Assembly: GCA_902789835.1 (NCBI GenBank)
Contig: CADAPN010000001.1
Span: 5,821-69,820 of the forward strand
Length of the DNA: 64,000 bases
Origin: Oscillospiraceae bacterium
GTDB lineage: Bacteria > Bacillota_A > Clostridia > Oscillospirales > Oscillospiraceae
Direction of reading: 5' to 3'
Shown here: one piece after another, positions 27,232 through 36,621 of the stretch
Layout of the letters: every line of letters begins with the position of its first letter
Numbering within the stretch: the first letter of the stretch is position 1
Program-made: the position numbers and the translations under genes
Notes under the pieces: model-generated
The model's input: the letters and a program-made list of their open reading frames with translations, nothing else
What the model was told of the DNA's origin: nothing
Databases searched by the model: none

Positions 27232-29327
27232 CAGTTCAATGTGCCGTCCATTTTTTCGGTGAGATGCAGAACGCGGTCCCGAAGTGCCGCATGCTCCGGC
27301 AAAGAAAGCGTTGGGTCCAGCGAGAGAAGTCTGTCAGCGGCTTCTTTGCTTTTCATCAGGGTGTCGGTGTCGGTGCCGAGATCCGCCACATGCATGTCCG
27401 GCAGGCCGTGCTGGCGGGAGCCGAAAAAGTCGCCCGGACCTCTGAGACGCAGATCCTCTTCGGCAATTCGGAAACCGTCTCCGGTTTCGCACATAATCTT
27501 CATGCGGGCTTTGGCCTCATCCGTATCGGAATCTGTCACCAGAACACAGTAGCTTTTGTGCCTTCCGCGACCGACGCGCCCGCGAAGCTGATGAAGCTGG
27601 CTGAGGCCGAACCGGTCGGCGTTTTCCACCAGCATCAGGGCGGCGTTTGGAATGTCCACGCCTACCTCAATCACCGTGGTGGAAACCAGGACATCCAGAG
27701 TTCCGTCTACCATTTGCTGCATCACGCGATCTTTGTCCGCAGCCTTCATTCTTCCATGAACACAGCCGATCCGAAGCTCCGGCAGTTCCGTCTGAAGCTG
27801 GTTTGCATACTCCACCGCAGAGAGCAGTCTCTTGCCAGTTTCACTCAGAGCGAGGTCCGCTTCCTCGTCTTCTTCCACTTTGGGGCAGACGACGAAAACC
27901 TGCCGCCCTTCTCCGCATAGTTTTTGAATAAAGGCGAGCAGACGCGGATGGTAGGCACTGCCGACACAGAAGGTGTCGACTTTCTGCCTGCCGGGAGGCA
28001 GCTCATCCAGTGCGGACAAGGCCAGGTCTCCATAGATGATAAGGGCAAGGGTACGCGGAATCGGCGTGGCGGACATAACATAAACATGGGGAGACAGCGC
28101 ATCGGCGTCCGTATGTTCGCCGGTACCGAAGCGGGATCGCTGTTCCACACCGAAACGGTGCTGTTCATCGGTGATGGTAAGGGCGAGACGGGTGAAGCGC
28201 AGGCCATCGCTGAGCAGGGCGTGGGTTCCGATGATCAGGTCAAGGCTGCCGGTTTCGAGGGCTTCGACAAGCTCCCGCTTTTCTTTTGCCCTTGTGGACC
28301 CGGTCAGCAGGCCGACCCTGACCCCAAGAGGACCGAGAAGGTCAGTCAGCGTCCGGTAGTGCTGTTCGGCAAGAATCTCGGTCGGCGCCATGAAGGCGGC
28401 GGCATACCCGGCCTGGAAGCACTGCCATACAAGCGCAGCGGCAACCAGCGTTTTGCCGCTGCCCACGTCGCCCTGCAGGAGCCGGCTCATCTGCCTGCCG
28501 GATGCCATATCCGAAGCCGCCTCTTCCATGGCACGGCGCTGGGCACCGGTCGGAGAGAAGGGGAGCGATTCCAAGAAAGGTGTAAAATCGGACTTCGGAA
28601 CAACGATTCCCGGACGCTCTGTTTTCCGGCGGCTGCCGAGGGCGCAGGAGAGAAGAAACAGCTCTTCGAATACAAAGCGTTTTCTGGCCAGGTTCAGGGA
28701 ATCGATATCCTGCGGAAAGTGAATGCTTTCGTAGGCGTCTTCCGCCCCGATCAGACGGTATTCCGACCGAACGGAATCGGGGAGAAGCTCCGGAATCCGA
28801 CCGTGGCAGCTGTCCAGGCCCTGGCGGATGCTCTGCCGCAATGCGTTTTGCGCAAGACCGCTGACAAGGCGATAAACAGGGACAATTTTGCCGGTGACAG
28901 ACATCTTGCCGGAGGGAAGATCCTCCGGCTCAAAGACGGGATTGGTGAGGCTCCGGCGAGAGCCGTTGACCTCCATTTTCCCGTAGAATCGGTAAGAACC
29001 GCCGCGGTGGAGCTGATTTCGTACATAGCTCTGGTTGAAATAGGTCACGGTCACCTCACCGCTGTCGTCATACACGCGAAGACGGACCAGATCCAGGCCG
29101 CGGCGTATTCTGGAGAGCCGGGGCTCCTCTGCGACGACGGCGGAAATACAGACGGTCTCGCCGTTTTGAACCAGGGCAATCGGCTTAAGGCTGCTTCGGT
29201 CTTCATAGCGGCGCGGGAAATAAGAAATCAGATCAAACAGAGAAAAGACGCCGAGCTTGTTCAAAGCCTGCGCCCTTTTCTCTCCGATTCCTTTGATGCT
29301 TCGTATATCGTTTCGAAACGATTCCAT
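27231..29327 (-). CDS. recG: ATP-dependent DNA helicase RecG
   Basis: 698 residues. An N-terminal helical/wedge OB domain (IKGIGEKRAQALNKLGVFSLFDLISYFPRRYEDRS) precedes SF2 helicase domains with GDVGSGKT (motif I), TDEQHRFG (DEQH box), VMSATPIPRTLAL (motif III) and QLRGRVGRG (motif VI). The C-terminal LRGPGDFFGSRQHG block is RecG-specific. RecG remodels stalled forks and branched DNA. Start ATG 29327 gives the family N-terminus. It follows the apbE gene after 4 bp with only a weak AAGG-type ribosome binding site, so coupling to apbE translation is likely. Confidence 0.96.
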   Translation of the reverse strand: MESFRNDIRSIKGIGEKRAQALNKLGVFSLFDLISYFPRRYEDRSSLKPIALVQNGETVCISAVVAEEPRLSRIRRGLDLVRLRVYDDSGEVTVTYFNQSYVRNQLHRGGSYRFYGKMEVNGSRRSLTNPVFEPEDLPSGKMSVTGKIVPVYRLVSGLAQNALRQSIRQGLDSCHGRIPELLPDSVRSEYRLIGAEDAYESIHFPQDIDSLNLARKRFVFEELFLLSCALGSRRKTERPGIVVPKSDFTPFLESLPFSPTGAQRRAMEEAASDMASGRQMSRLLQGDVGSGKTLVAAALVWQCFQAGYAAAFMAPTEILAEQHYRTLTDLLGPLGVRVGLLTGSTRAKEKRELVEALETGSLDLIIGTHALLSDGLRFTRLALTITDEQHRFGVEQRSRFGTGEHTDADALSPHVYVMSATPIPRTLALIIYGDLALSALDELPPGRQKVDTFCVGSAYHPRLLAFIQKLCGEGRQVFVVCPKVEEDEEADLALSETGKRLLSAVEYANQLQTELPELRIGCVHGRMKAADKDRVMQQMVDGTLDVLVSTTVIEVGVDIPNAALMLVENADRFGLSQLHQLRGRVGRGRHKSYCVLVTDSDTDEAKARMKIMCETGDGFRIAEEDLRLRGPGDFFGSRQHGLPDMHVADLGTDTDTLMKSKEAADRLLSLDPTLSLPEHAALRDRVLHLTEKMDGTLN

Positions 29328-29331
29328 GGTG

Positions 29332-30408
29332 TTATTCTGCGTACCGCACCTTGTAGTCTCCGGCGGCGGAATTGGCACTGTACACATCGATGAGTCCCTT
29401 GGTGCAGATGACCTGATTGCTCTTGGTGATCAGGATCATTTCAAAGCCGCCGTACTGACGCCAGTAATTCAGCGCACGGGCTTCACCGAGGACAAACATC
29501 GCCGTAGAAAGCGCGTCGGCCATCGTACCGTCTTCACAGATAATGGTGGCAGACAGCAGATTGTTGGATACCGGGGAACCGCTCAGGGGATTGATGATGT
29601 GGTGATAGGTATTGCCGTCGAACTCAAAGAAACGCTGATAGCTGCCGCTGGTGACAACGGCGGTCTCACCGACCTGGACGGTGCCGACCCAGCTGGCCGT
29701 GTTGTTCGGGTCCTGAATGGCGACGGTCCACTTGCTGTCATCAGGCTTGAGGCCGAGGGTCTGGACGTTTCCGCCCAGAGAGATGATACCGCTTTTGACA
29801 CCGGCCTGGCGCATGGCGCTGATGGCATTTTCCGCCGTACAGCCCTTTCCGATGGAACCGAAGCTGATCTCCGTATCGGCAGGGAAGTTGACGGAATAGG
29901 AGCCGGTGGCCGGATAGCTGGTCAGGACCATCTTGTCAAAAGCTTTCCGCTTGAGCTGTGCCTGGATTTCCTCATACAGCGGGACGTAGTAGCGTCCGTC
30001 AACAAAGCCCCAGAGCTTGATGAGCGGGTACAGACTGAGATCAAGAGAGCCGTCGGATTGGTCGTAAACCGTTTTGGCCGTGCTGAGCATCTTGGCAATC
30101 TGCGCATTGACGACGACATTCTGGCCGTTTGCATGATTGATGGCATAGGTGGTGCTGGTGGGCAGCTCCGGATCCAGCAGCGCCTCCATCGAATTGATCA
30201 CGCTGCTTGCCGCGGCGAGGCCTTCCTCGGCGTGCTTCCCATAGGCGGTCAGCGTCATGACCGTATCCATGGCAAAGATCTGCTTCTGCTCCATGGCGGA
30301 GGCGGAGCCGCATGCGGTAAGTGTGAGCAGCGAAGCAACGCAGAGAAGCAGTGCAGCTAAGCGGGTAAGGTGCTTATACAAGGTTCTTGTGGGATTCATA
30401 GAATTCAT
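29332..30408 (-). CDS. apbE: FAD:protein FMN transferase (ApbE), lipoprotein
   Basis: About 358 residues. ATG 30408 is favoured over ATG 30411 because AAAGGA lies at better spacing. A signal peptide with lipobox LTAC is followed by the ApbE fold: FAMDTVMTLTAYG, later the GSIGKGC(T)A motif for FAD/Mg binding, and GGNVQTLG. ApbE covalently attaches FMN to Thr in proteins such as RnfD/RnfG or NqrB/C. Here the neighbours are a ferredoxin-containing aldo/keto reductase, whose 3' end it overlaps by 35 bp, and recG. No Rnf genes are in the window. Confidence 0.93.
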   Translation of the reverse strand: MNSMNPTRTLYKHLTRLAALLLCVASLLTLTACGSASAMEQKQIFAMDTVMTLTAYGKHAEEGLAAASSVINSMEALLDPELPTSTTYAINHANGQNVVVNAQIAKMLSTAKTVYDQSDGSLDLSLYPLIKLWGFVDGRYYVPLYEEIQAQLKRKAFDKMVLTSYPATGSYSVNFPADTEISFGSIGKGCTAENAISAMRQAGVKSGIISLGGNVQTLGLKPDDSKWTVAIQDPNNTASWVGTVQVGETAVVTSGSYQRFFEFDGNTYHHIINPLSGSPVSNNLLSATIICEDGTMADALSTAMFVLGEARALNYWRQYGGFEMILITKSNQVICTKGLIDVYSANSAAGDYKVRYAE

Positions 30409-31402
30409 CATAATCCTTTAACATGTACTTGAGAAGATTCGGCGTATCGAGCTGATACGGACACTTGGAAGCGCAGGAGCGGCAGCCGATACAGTCTTCG
30501 ATCTTGTGCATCTTGGCATACCATTCGTCGGTCATGTACTGCTGCCAGGGGGAGCGGCGAAGGAGCATATTCATGCGTGCGCAGTTGCGAATCTCAATCC
30601 CCATGGGACACGGCATACAGTATCCGCAGCTGCGGCAGAAGCTGCCGGAAAGTTCCTTGCGCTCCTTGGCGATGAAAGCTTCAAGCTCCTCATCCAGGTC
30701 CGGATCTTCCTCCGCGACCCGGAGCCACTGCTCCAGCTGCTCCAGCTCCTGGACGCCCCAGATGGGGACCACATTGTCGTACTGCTTCATAAATGCGTGG
30801 CAGGCGCGGACATTGGTAAGCAGGCCGCCGGCGAGCCCCTTCATCGCAATGTAGCCGACATTGGCTTCCTTTGCTCTTGCGGCGAGGGCAAGGTCCCGCT
30901 CTGCGGAAATATAGCTGAATGGGAACTGAACGGTCTCAAAAAGCCCGGAATCGATGCACTCTTCCGCCACGTTGACACGGTGGGTGGTCACACCGATATG
31001 ACCGATCCAACCGCGCTTCTTCGCTTCCAGAGCGCCGGCATACGCGCCGTCGGGATCGTTGGGATCCGGAACCTCGGGCACCTGATGGAACTGGAAGAGG
31101 TCGATATAATCGGTCTTCATCATGCGAAGACTGTTTTCAATATGGTTCAGAACGCCGGCCTTGTCTTTTGCGGCACTCTTTGTGGCGAGCACAATGTCGC
31201 CGCGCACATCACTGAGTGCGAGACCGATTTTTTCTTCACTGTCGGTATAGGCATTGGCGGTGTCGAAGAAACGGATTCCACCCTCGTATGCGGCACGCAG
31301 CAGCTTCACGGCATAGTCTTTGTCACAGCGCTGAAGCGGGAGACAGCCCAGGGAAGGCTTGGTGGCCACAAGCCCGCTTTTACCCAGAACGACGGTTTTC
31401 AT
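30374..31402 (-). CDS. Aldo/keto reductase with C-terminal 4Fe-4S ferredoxin domain
   Basis: 342 residues. The N-terminal 240 residues form an aldo/keto reductase barrel: LGKSGLVATKPSLG, FFDTANAYTDSEEKIG with the catalytic Asp and Tyr, VLATKS with the Lys, and LFQFHQV with the His. The C-terminal 100 residues hold two cysteine clusters, CRSCGYCMPC and CIGCRSCASKC, expected to bind 4Fe-4S centres. It may couple electrons from ferredoxin to an organic substrate, which is unknown. AAGGAG lies before ATG 31402 and a consensus promoter is found at 31492-31520. It heads the operon with apbE and recG. Confidence 0.92.
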   Translation of the reverse strand: MKTVVLGKSGLVATKPSLGCLPLQRCDKDYAVKLLRAAYEGGIRFFDTANAYTDSEEKIGLALSDVRGDIVLATKSAAKDKAGVLNHIENSLRMMKTDYIDLFQFHQVPEVPDPNDPDGAYAGALEAKKRGWIGHIGVTTHRVNVAEECIDSGLFETVQFPFSYISAERDLALAARAKEANVGYIAMKGLAGGLLTNVRACHAFMKQYDNVVPIWGVQELEQLEQWLRVAEEDPDLDEELEAFIAKERKELSGSFCRSCGYCMPCPMGIEIRNCARMNMLLRRSPWQQYMTDEWYAKMHKIEDCIGCRSCASKCPYQLDTPNLLKYMLKDYDEFYESHKNLV

Positions 31403-31446
31403 TGCGTGTTCATCTCCTTCAATAAACGAAAATAGAAAAACAGGGC

Positions 31447-31475
31447 TTTACTTTATCAGCTTTCGATGGTATAAT
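31447..31475 (+). promoter_or_regulatory. Promoter toward tRNA-Arg, overlapping a palindrome
   Basis: TTTACT (31447-31452), 17 bp and TATAAT (31470-31475). The perfect 15-bp palindrome ATGGTATAATACCAT (31466-31480) covers the -10 box and could be an operator. Confidence 0.45.
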
Positions 31476-31491
31476 ACCATGCGTTGTCTGG

Positions 31492-31520
31492 ATTATACCA
31501 AATTCATGGGATAAAGGCAA
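31492..31520 (-). promoter_or_regulatory. Promoter of the aldo/keto reductase-apbE-recG operon
   Basis: On the - strand TTGCCT (31515-31520), a 17-bp spacer and TATAAT (31492-31497). The transcript would pass through the palindrome at 31466-31480. Confidence 0.65.
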
Positions 31521-31535
31521 CAACTATCTGCACAT

Positions 31536-31612
31536 GCGGCTGTAGCTCAGCTGGATAGAGTGCCAGACTCCGACTCTGGAGGTCGTGGGTTCGAATCCCG
31601 TCAGCCGTACCA
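31536..31612 (+). tRNA. tRNA-Arg, anticodon CCG
   Basis: A 77-nt cloverleaf. The acceptor arm GCGGCTG pairs with CAGCCGT (terminal G-U) and is followed by A and an encoded CCA. The D-arm is GCTC/GAGT with an AGCTGGATA loop. The anticodon stem is CCAGA/TCTGG around CTCCGAC, giving anticodon CCG (reads CGG). The T-arm GTGGGTTCGAATCCC follows. A terminator stands directly after it. Confidence 0.97.
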
Positions 31613-31614
31613 GG

Positions 31615-31650
31615 AAAACCACCCGATTCGATGGAATCGGGTGGTTTTTC
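31615..31650 (+). terminator. Rho-independent terminator after tRNA-Arg
   Basis: AAAACCACCCGATTC pairs with GAATCGGGTGGTTTT around a 4-nt loop, followed by TC. It may also serve the convergent lipoprotein gene. Confidence 0.88.
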
Positions 31651-31700
31651 TTAGGTTGATCTGATAAAAATTCTCAGACGATAGCTGAATCCGAAGTGGT

Positions 31701-32714
31701 TTACTGAACCGTAATGGCAGCGGCATCGGTGTTGGTTGTACCCGTGTTGTTCCGGAATGCACAGTAGACTTTCCAGCCGTTTAATTCGGCGGGGATATTT
31801 TGAAGCTGCATGGTACTCTGATCACCGCCGGTGATTTTCAGGCCCTGGAAGACCGCCGCTGCATCGGTATAGGCAAGGTCACGGGTGCCGTCCGGGCTGA
31901 CAAAGTGCCAGACGGCCCAGATCGCGTCCTCATATTTGGCAACGAACCAGGCGGTGCCGCCGGCCGCTACCGTTTCACCGGTCGGGCTTTTGGTTACCTT
32001 CGGAAGGCCTGTGGCAGTACCGTCTGCCGCATTGCCGGTCACGGTAATGGTGGCCCGGTCCGTCTTGACGGAGCCGGAGTTGTTGCTGAACCGGCAATAG
32101 ACTCTCCAGCCGTTGAGGGCTTCAGGAATGTTCTCAAGGGTCATGTCCTTGGCATAGCCGTTGATAATCTTCATGGTCGGAAATTCTTTTTCCGCAACGG
32201 TATAGTCGATATCGCGGGTGCCGTCCGGGCTCACAAAGTGCCATTCCGCCCATGTGGCGTTTTCATATCTTGTGACAAACTGACATTTGCCGCCGATGGG
32301 GACCTTCTCATCGGTGGGACTCTTGGTGATGACCGGAAGATTGGAAGCGGGCTGCGCGGTAGTCGGAACCGGTGTGGGGGTCGGAGCCGGTGTGGGCGCC
32401 GGTGTGGGTGTCGGAGTCGGAGTCGGCGCAGGGGTAGGCGCGGGCGTTGCAACGGGCGTCGGGGCCGGTGTTGCAACAGGGATCGGAGTCGACGTTGTCG
32501 TCGGGATCGGAGCCGGCGTCGCAACAGGAACCGCCACAGGAGTCGGTGTGGGTGTGGCTGCCGGGGTCTGAATCACAGCCTGCGTGGCGGCGGGTGCAGC
32601 CGATTCCACAACGGTCACGGCCGCTCCCGGTGCATTCCGCTGGAACAGGTCGCAGCCGGCAAGCGCCGTAAGGCAGAAAATCAGAAAGACAAGCAGAGTC
32701 ATTTTCTTTTTCAT
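31701..32714 (-). CDS. Lipoprotein with Pro/Thr/Ala linker and two Ig-like repeats
   Basis: 337 residues. A signal peptide ends in the lipobox LAGC. Residues about 30-125 are a low-complexity spacer of PTPAPTPTP-like repeats. Two tandem repeats of about 95 residues follow, each with a KSPT(D/G)E start, an F-V-(T/A)-(R/K)-Y-E core, WHFVSPDGTRD, LNGW(R/K)VYC and a threonine-rich last strand. They look like bacterial Ig-like domains. The function is unknown; display on the cell surface is likely. AGAGGGGA lies upstream of ATG 32714. The spacer style resembles the SH3 lipoprotein at 18601-19404. Confidence 0.8.
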   Translation of the reverse strand: MKKKMTLLVFLIFCLTALAGCDLFQRNAPGAAVTVVESAAPAATQAVIQTPAATPTPTPVAVPVATPAPIPTTTSTPIPVATPAPTPVATPAPTPAPTPTPTPTPAPTPAPTPTPVPTTAQPASNLPVITKSPTDEKVPIGGKCQFVTRYENATWAEWHFVSPDGTRDIDYTVAEKEFPTMKIINGYAKDMTLENIPEALNGWRVYCRFSNNSGSVKTDRATITVTGNAADGTATGLPKVTKSPTGETVAAGGTAWFVAKYEDAIWAVWHFVSPDGTRDLAYTDAAAVFQGLKITGGDQSTMQLQNIPAELNGWKVYCAFRNNTGTTNTDAAAITVQ

Positions 32715-32846
32715 ATCGGTTTCCCCTCTATTGTTGTGATGGATACAATAAGATATTACACCTCTTCGCCGGATAATTCAACTAAAATTCAAGCGGCTGG
32801 CACATTTCCGGCTCCAAACCGCAGCAGCATTGCCGCTCTGGCAACA

Positions 32847-32884
32847 AAAGACCATCAGCCCGATTACAAAGCTGATGGTCTTTC
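32847..32884 (-). terminator. Terminator of the pyr-pur operon after purL
   Basis: AAAGACCATCAGC and GCTGATGGTCTTT are perfect complements around an 11-nt loop; on the - strand TTTTG follows. It closes the long nucleotide operon. Confidence 0.85.
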
Positions 32885-32927
32885 GCAAAAAGAGAGAAAA
32901 AGGAATTGCAGAAACGCTGAAGGGATC

Positions 32928-35900
32928 TCAGGCAAAGTATTTAACGGCCGCTTCAAACATCCTCAGATCATAGCGCCCCGGGACGTTCCGGTACAGGCCG
33001 GAACCGATTCGCTCGGCGTGGCCCATCTTTCCGAAGACACGGCCGTCCGGCGAAGTGATGCCTTCGATGGCAAAGAGGGAATTGTTCGGATTGAAGTGTA
33101 CGTCCGAAGTGGCCTGATTGTCAAAGTCGACGTACTGCGTGGCGATCTGTCCGTTTGCCGCGAGCTCGCGGATCAATTCCTCGCCGGCAAGAAAGCGCCC
33201 TTCACCGTGGGAGATCGGGACGGAATAAACCTCGCCGACTTCAGTCAGGGAAAGCCACGGGGACTTGTTTGAGGCGATGCGCGTGCGGACGATACGGCTC
33301 TGGTGGCGGCCAATGGTATTGAAGGTCAGGGTCGGGCAGTTTTCATCTGTGTCGATGATCTTTCCATAGGGGACCAGACCCAGCTTGATGAGGGCCTGAA
33401 ATCCGTTGCAGATGCCGCAGATCAGACCGTCGCGCCGCTCCAGCAGCTCGGTGACTCCCTCGCGGACCTCTGCGTTGCGGAAGAAGGCGGTGATGAACTT
33501 TCCGGAGCCGTCCGGCTCATCGCCGCCGGAGAAGCCGCCGGGAATGAAGATCATCTGGCTTTCCTTCAAGCGTTCGGCAAAGGTATCGATGCTGCGGGCA
33601 ATGCCTTCGGCGGAAAGGTTGTTCACCACGAAGATCTCCGGTTCCGCTCCCGCGTCACGCACGGCACGGGCGCTGTCAATCTCACAGTTGGTGCCGGGGA
33701 AAGCGGGGATCAGGACACGGGGCTTTGCCGTCCGAACGGCGGGGGAAACGCGGGACGGAGCAGAGTAGGAGAAGGTCTCCGGTATGCCGCTGCTCTGGGC
33801 AATGTTGCAGGCATAGACCGGCTCGAGCTTGCCTTCGTAGAGATCGAGAAGTTCCTTCCCGTCGACGAACTCTTCACCCAGACGGAAGGCACCGTCGTCG
33901 ATGACGGTTCCGATGAACTCTGCATCGGGGATGTCCTCTTTGACTTCCAGCAGGAAAGCGCCGTAGTCGTATCCGAAAACTCTGTTGCCATCCAGGCTGT
34001 CGGCAAAACGGAATCCGAAGCCGTTGCCGAAGGCCATCTTCATGACGGCCTCTGCGATACCGCCCATGCCGGGGGTATAACAGGCGACAGCCTTTCCGCT
34101 GCGGAGAAGCTCCGTAACCCGGTCGAAGAGACGGATCAGGGAATCTGCCGTCGGAAGTCCGTCGGCGCCCGTTTCCGGAGCGAGACGAACGACCTTGTTT
34201 CCGGCCTGCTTGAATTCGTTCGACACAACGTCATGGGTTTTCCCGGTGGTGACGGCGAAGGAGACCAGCGTAGGCGGAACATGCAGCTGCTCAAAGGAGC
34301 CGCTCATGGAGTCCTTGCCACCGATCGCGCCGATGCCGAGCCCCATCTGCGCTTCAAAGGCGCCCAGCAGCGCGGAAAGGGGCTTGCCCCAGCTGCGGCT
34401 GTCTCTGCCGAGACGTTCAAAGTACTCCTGGAAGCTGAGATACACATCCCGGAACGCTGCGCCGGTGGCGACAAGCTTGCAGACCGACTCGACGACAGCG
34501 AGATAGGCGCCATGATACGGGCTCTTTTCGGTGATGAAGGGGTTATAGCCCCAGGACATGAAAGAACAGTCGTCGGTGTGCTTCTGCTCCATGGAAATCT
34601 TCTGGACCATGGCCTGGATCGGGGTGAGCTGATTCTTTCCGCCGAAGGGCATCAGCACCGTTCCGGCACCGATGGTGGAGTCGAAACGCTCACTGAGCCC
34701 GCGTTTGGAGCAGCAGTTGAGATCCGACGCGGTCTGGCGAAGGAGCGTACCGAAGGAGCCGGTGACCGGCTTTGCCCAGGGCTGCGGTTTCGCGGCGACG
34801 GCGTCAATATGTTTTTCCGCACCGTTGGTGTCTAAAAAGGCGCGGGAAATATCCACGATGCGTTTCCCGTTCCATTCCATGACGAGGCGCGGTTCCGCCC
34901 GGACGACGGCGACGGGAACTGCCTCAAGGTTTTCTTCGGAGGCGAGGGAGAGGAAGGCATCCGCGTCCTTTGCCTCGACCACGACAGCCATACGCTCCTG
35001 GCTCTCACTGATGGCGAGCTCCGTGCCGTCCAGACCGTCGTACTTCTTGGGGACCGCGTTGAGGTTGATGCAGAGCCCTTCCGCCAGTTCGCCGATGGCG
35101 ACGGACACGCCGCCCGCGCCGAAGTCATTGCAGCGCTTGATCATTCTGGAAGCCACGGGATTGCGGAAAAGCCGCTGCAGCTTGCGCTCCTCAGGGGCGT
35201 TGCCCTTCTGGACTTCCGCGCCGCAGGTCTCTACCGACTGGGTGTTGTGTGCCTTGCTGGAGCCGGTGGCGCCGCCGATGCCGTCGCGTCCCGTTCTGCC
35301 GCCCAGAAGGATCACCACATCTCCGGGTGCCGGGCGCTCTCTGCGGACATTTTCCTGCGGTGAGGCGGCGATGACCGCGCCGATTTCCATACGCTTGGCG
35401 GCATAGCCAGGGTGATAGAGCTCATCCACGATGCCGGTGGCCAGACCGATCTGGTTGCCGTAAGACGAATAGCCCGCCGCGGCGGTTGTCACCAGTTTGC
35501 GCTGGGGGAGTTTGCCGGGCATGGTTTCGGAGACCGGCTTCAGGGGATCGGCGGCTCCGGTGACGCGCATGGCACCGTAGACATACGAGCGTCCGGAGAG
35601 CGGGTCGCGGATCGCGCCGCCGATGCAGGTGGCGGCTCCGCCAAAGGGCTCGATCTCCGTCGGGTGGTTGTGGGTTTCATTTTTGAACAGCAGCAGCCAG
35701 GGTTCCCGAACGCCGTCGGCCTCCACCTCGATCTTGACGGTGCAGGCGTTGATTTCCTCTGACTCGTCCAGCTTCGGGAGTTTTCCGGCCTTCTTCAGGG
35801 CCTTGACCGAAACCGTTGCCAGATCCATCAGGCAGATGGGCTTCGTGCGCTTCAATGCTGCGCGGGTATCCAGATAGTCCTGCCAGGCCTTCTCCAGAAG

Positions 35901-36620
35901 CGCGTCCTCAAACCGGACGCTGTCGATGATCGTGTTGAAGGTGGTATGGCGGCAGTGATCGGACCAGTAGGTGTCCAGAACACGGACCTCGGTGATGGTG
36001 GGATCGCGCTTCTCTTCGTCGCGGAAATACTTCTGACAGAAGGCAATGTCATCCGCGTCCATGGCAAGGCCGTAGCTGCGGACAAAGTCCTCCAGAGCGG
36101 AACGGTCCAGCGTGCGGAAGCCGTCCAGAATGGCGACTTCGGTGGGAATCTCATACCGGACCTGAAGGGTTTCCGGTTTTTCCAGCGCGGCTTCGCGCGC
36201 TTCCACCGGGTTGATGACATACTTTTTAATCTCCGCAAGCTCGGCATCCGTAAGGGTGCCGTAGAGCGCGTACACTCTGGCGGAGCGGACGAGAGGGCGC
36301 TCCCCCTGGGAGAGAATCTGGATGCACTGGGCCGCGGAGTCCGCGCGCTGGTCAAACTGTCCGGGGAGGTATTCCACGGCAAAAACAGCGGCGTCGCCGA
36401 GATCCGGCTCCTCGCTCACAAGATCGAGCTGGGGCTCTGAAAAGACGGTCCTGACCGCATAGCGGAACAGCTCTTCCGAAATCTCTTCCGCGTCATAGCG
36501 ATTCAGCAGGCGTACCTTGTTCAGACCCTGAATGCCGAGGAGACCGCGCGCTTCATTCAGAAGGGCCTGGGCTTCATTGTCCAGACCGGGTTTCTTCTCG
36601 ACAAATATACGATAAACCAC
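32928..36620 (-). CDS. purL: Phosphoribosylformylglycinamidine synthase, single-chain PurL
   Basis: 1230 residues, GTG start at 36620 with AAGGGAGAAT upstream. The large one-chain form converts FGAR to FGAM using glutamine. Two AIR-synthase-like halves are recognisable: SDHCRHTTFNTII, then ETHNHPTEIEPFGGAATCIGG, and the second half with GGKDSMSGSF. The C-terminal glutaminase domain starts near RVLIPAFPGTNCE. It has the nucleophile Cys in ICGICNGFQAL and the His in MGHAER, so it appears active. It lies 1 bp after purD and is the last gene of the operon. Many Bacillota use the PurQ/PurS/small PurL form instead. Confidence 0.95.
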   Translation of the reverse strand: MVYRIFVEKKPGLDNEAQALLNEARGLLGIQGLNKVRLLNRYDAEEISEELFRYAVRTVFSEPQLDLVSEEPDLGDAAVFAVEYLPGQFDQRADSAAQCIQILSQGERPLVRSARVYALYGTLTDAELAEIKKYVINPVEAREAALEKPETLQVRYEIPTEVAILDGFRTLDRSALEDFVRSYGLAMDADDIAFCQKYFRDEEKRDPTITEVRVLDTYWSDHCRHTTFNTIIDSVRFEDALLEKAWQDYLDTRAALKRTKPICLMDLATVSVKALKKAGKLPKLDESEEINACTVKIEVEADGVREPWLLLFKNETHNHPTEIEPFGGAATCIGGAIRDPLSGRSYVYGAMRVTGAADPLKPVSETMPGKLPQRKLVTTAAAGYSSYGNQIGLATGIVDELYHPGYAAKRMEIGAVIAASPQENVRRERPAPGDVVILLGGRTGRDGIGGATGSSKAHNTQSVETCGAEVQKGNAPEERKLQRLFRNPVASRMIKRCNDFGAGGVSVAIGELAEGLCINLNAVPKKYDGLDGTELAISESQERMAVVVEAKDADAFLSLASEENLEAVPVAVVRAEPRLVMEWNGKRIVDISRAFLDTNGAEKHIDAVAAKPQPWAKPVTGSFGTLLRQTASDLNCCSKRGLSERFDSTIGAGTVLMPFGGKNQLTPIQAMVQKISMEQKHTDDCSFMSWGYNPFITEKSPYHGAYLAVVESVCKLVATGAAFRDVYLSFQEYFERLGRDSRSWGKPLSALLGAFEAQMGLGIGAIGGKDSMSGSFEQLHVPPTLVSFAVTTGKTHDVVSNEFKQAGNKVVRLAPETGADGLPTADSLIRLFDRVTELLRSGKAVACYTPGMGGIAEAVMKMAFGNGFGFRFADSLDGNRVFGYDYGAFLLEVKEDIPDAEFIGTVIDDGAFRLGEEFVDGKELLDLYEGKLEPVYACNIAQSSGIPETFSYSAPSRVSPAVRTAKPRVLIPAFPGTNCEIDSARAVRDAGAEPEIFVVNNLSAEGIARSIDTFAERLKESQMIFIPGGFSGGDEPDGSGKFITAFFRNAEVREGVTELLERRDGLICGICNGFQALIKLGLVPYGKIIDTDENCPTLTFNTIGRHQSRIVRTRIASNKSPWLSLTEVGEVYSVPISHGEGRFLAGEELIRELAANGQIATQYVDFDNQATSDVHFNPNNSLFAIEGITSPDGRVFGKMGHAERIGSGLYRNVPGRYDLRMFEAAVKYFA

Positions 36621-36621
36621 G

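Noticed and set aside
27924..29393. A 489-codon open frame on the + strand
   Set aside because: It is a mirror of recG, whose protein motifs are unambiguous.
33303..34835. Long + strand open frames across 31.8-39.8 kb
   Set aside because: They are antisense to the Ig-like lipoprotein, purL, purD and the transformylase; high G+C at third positions keeps the opposite strand open.
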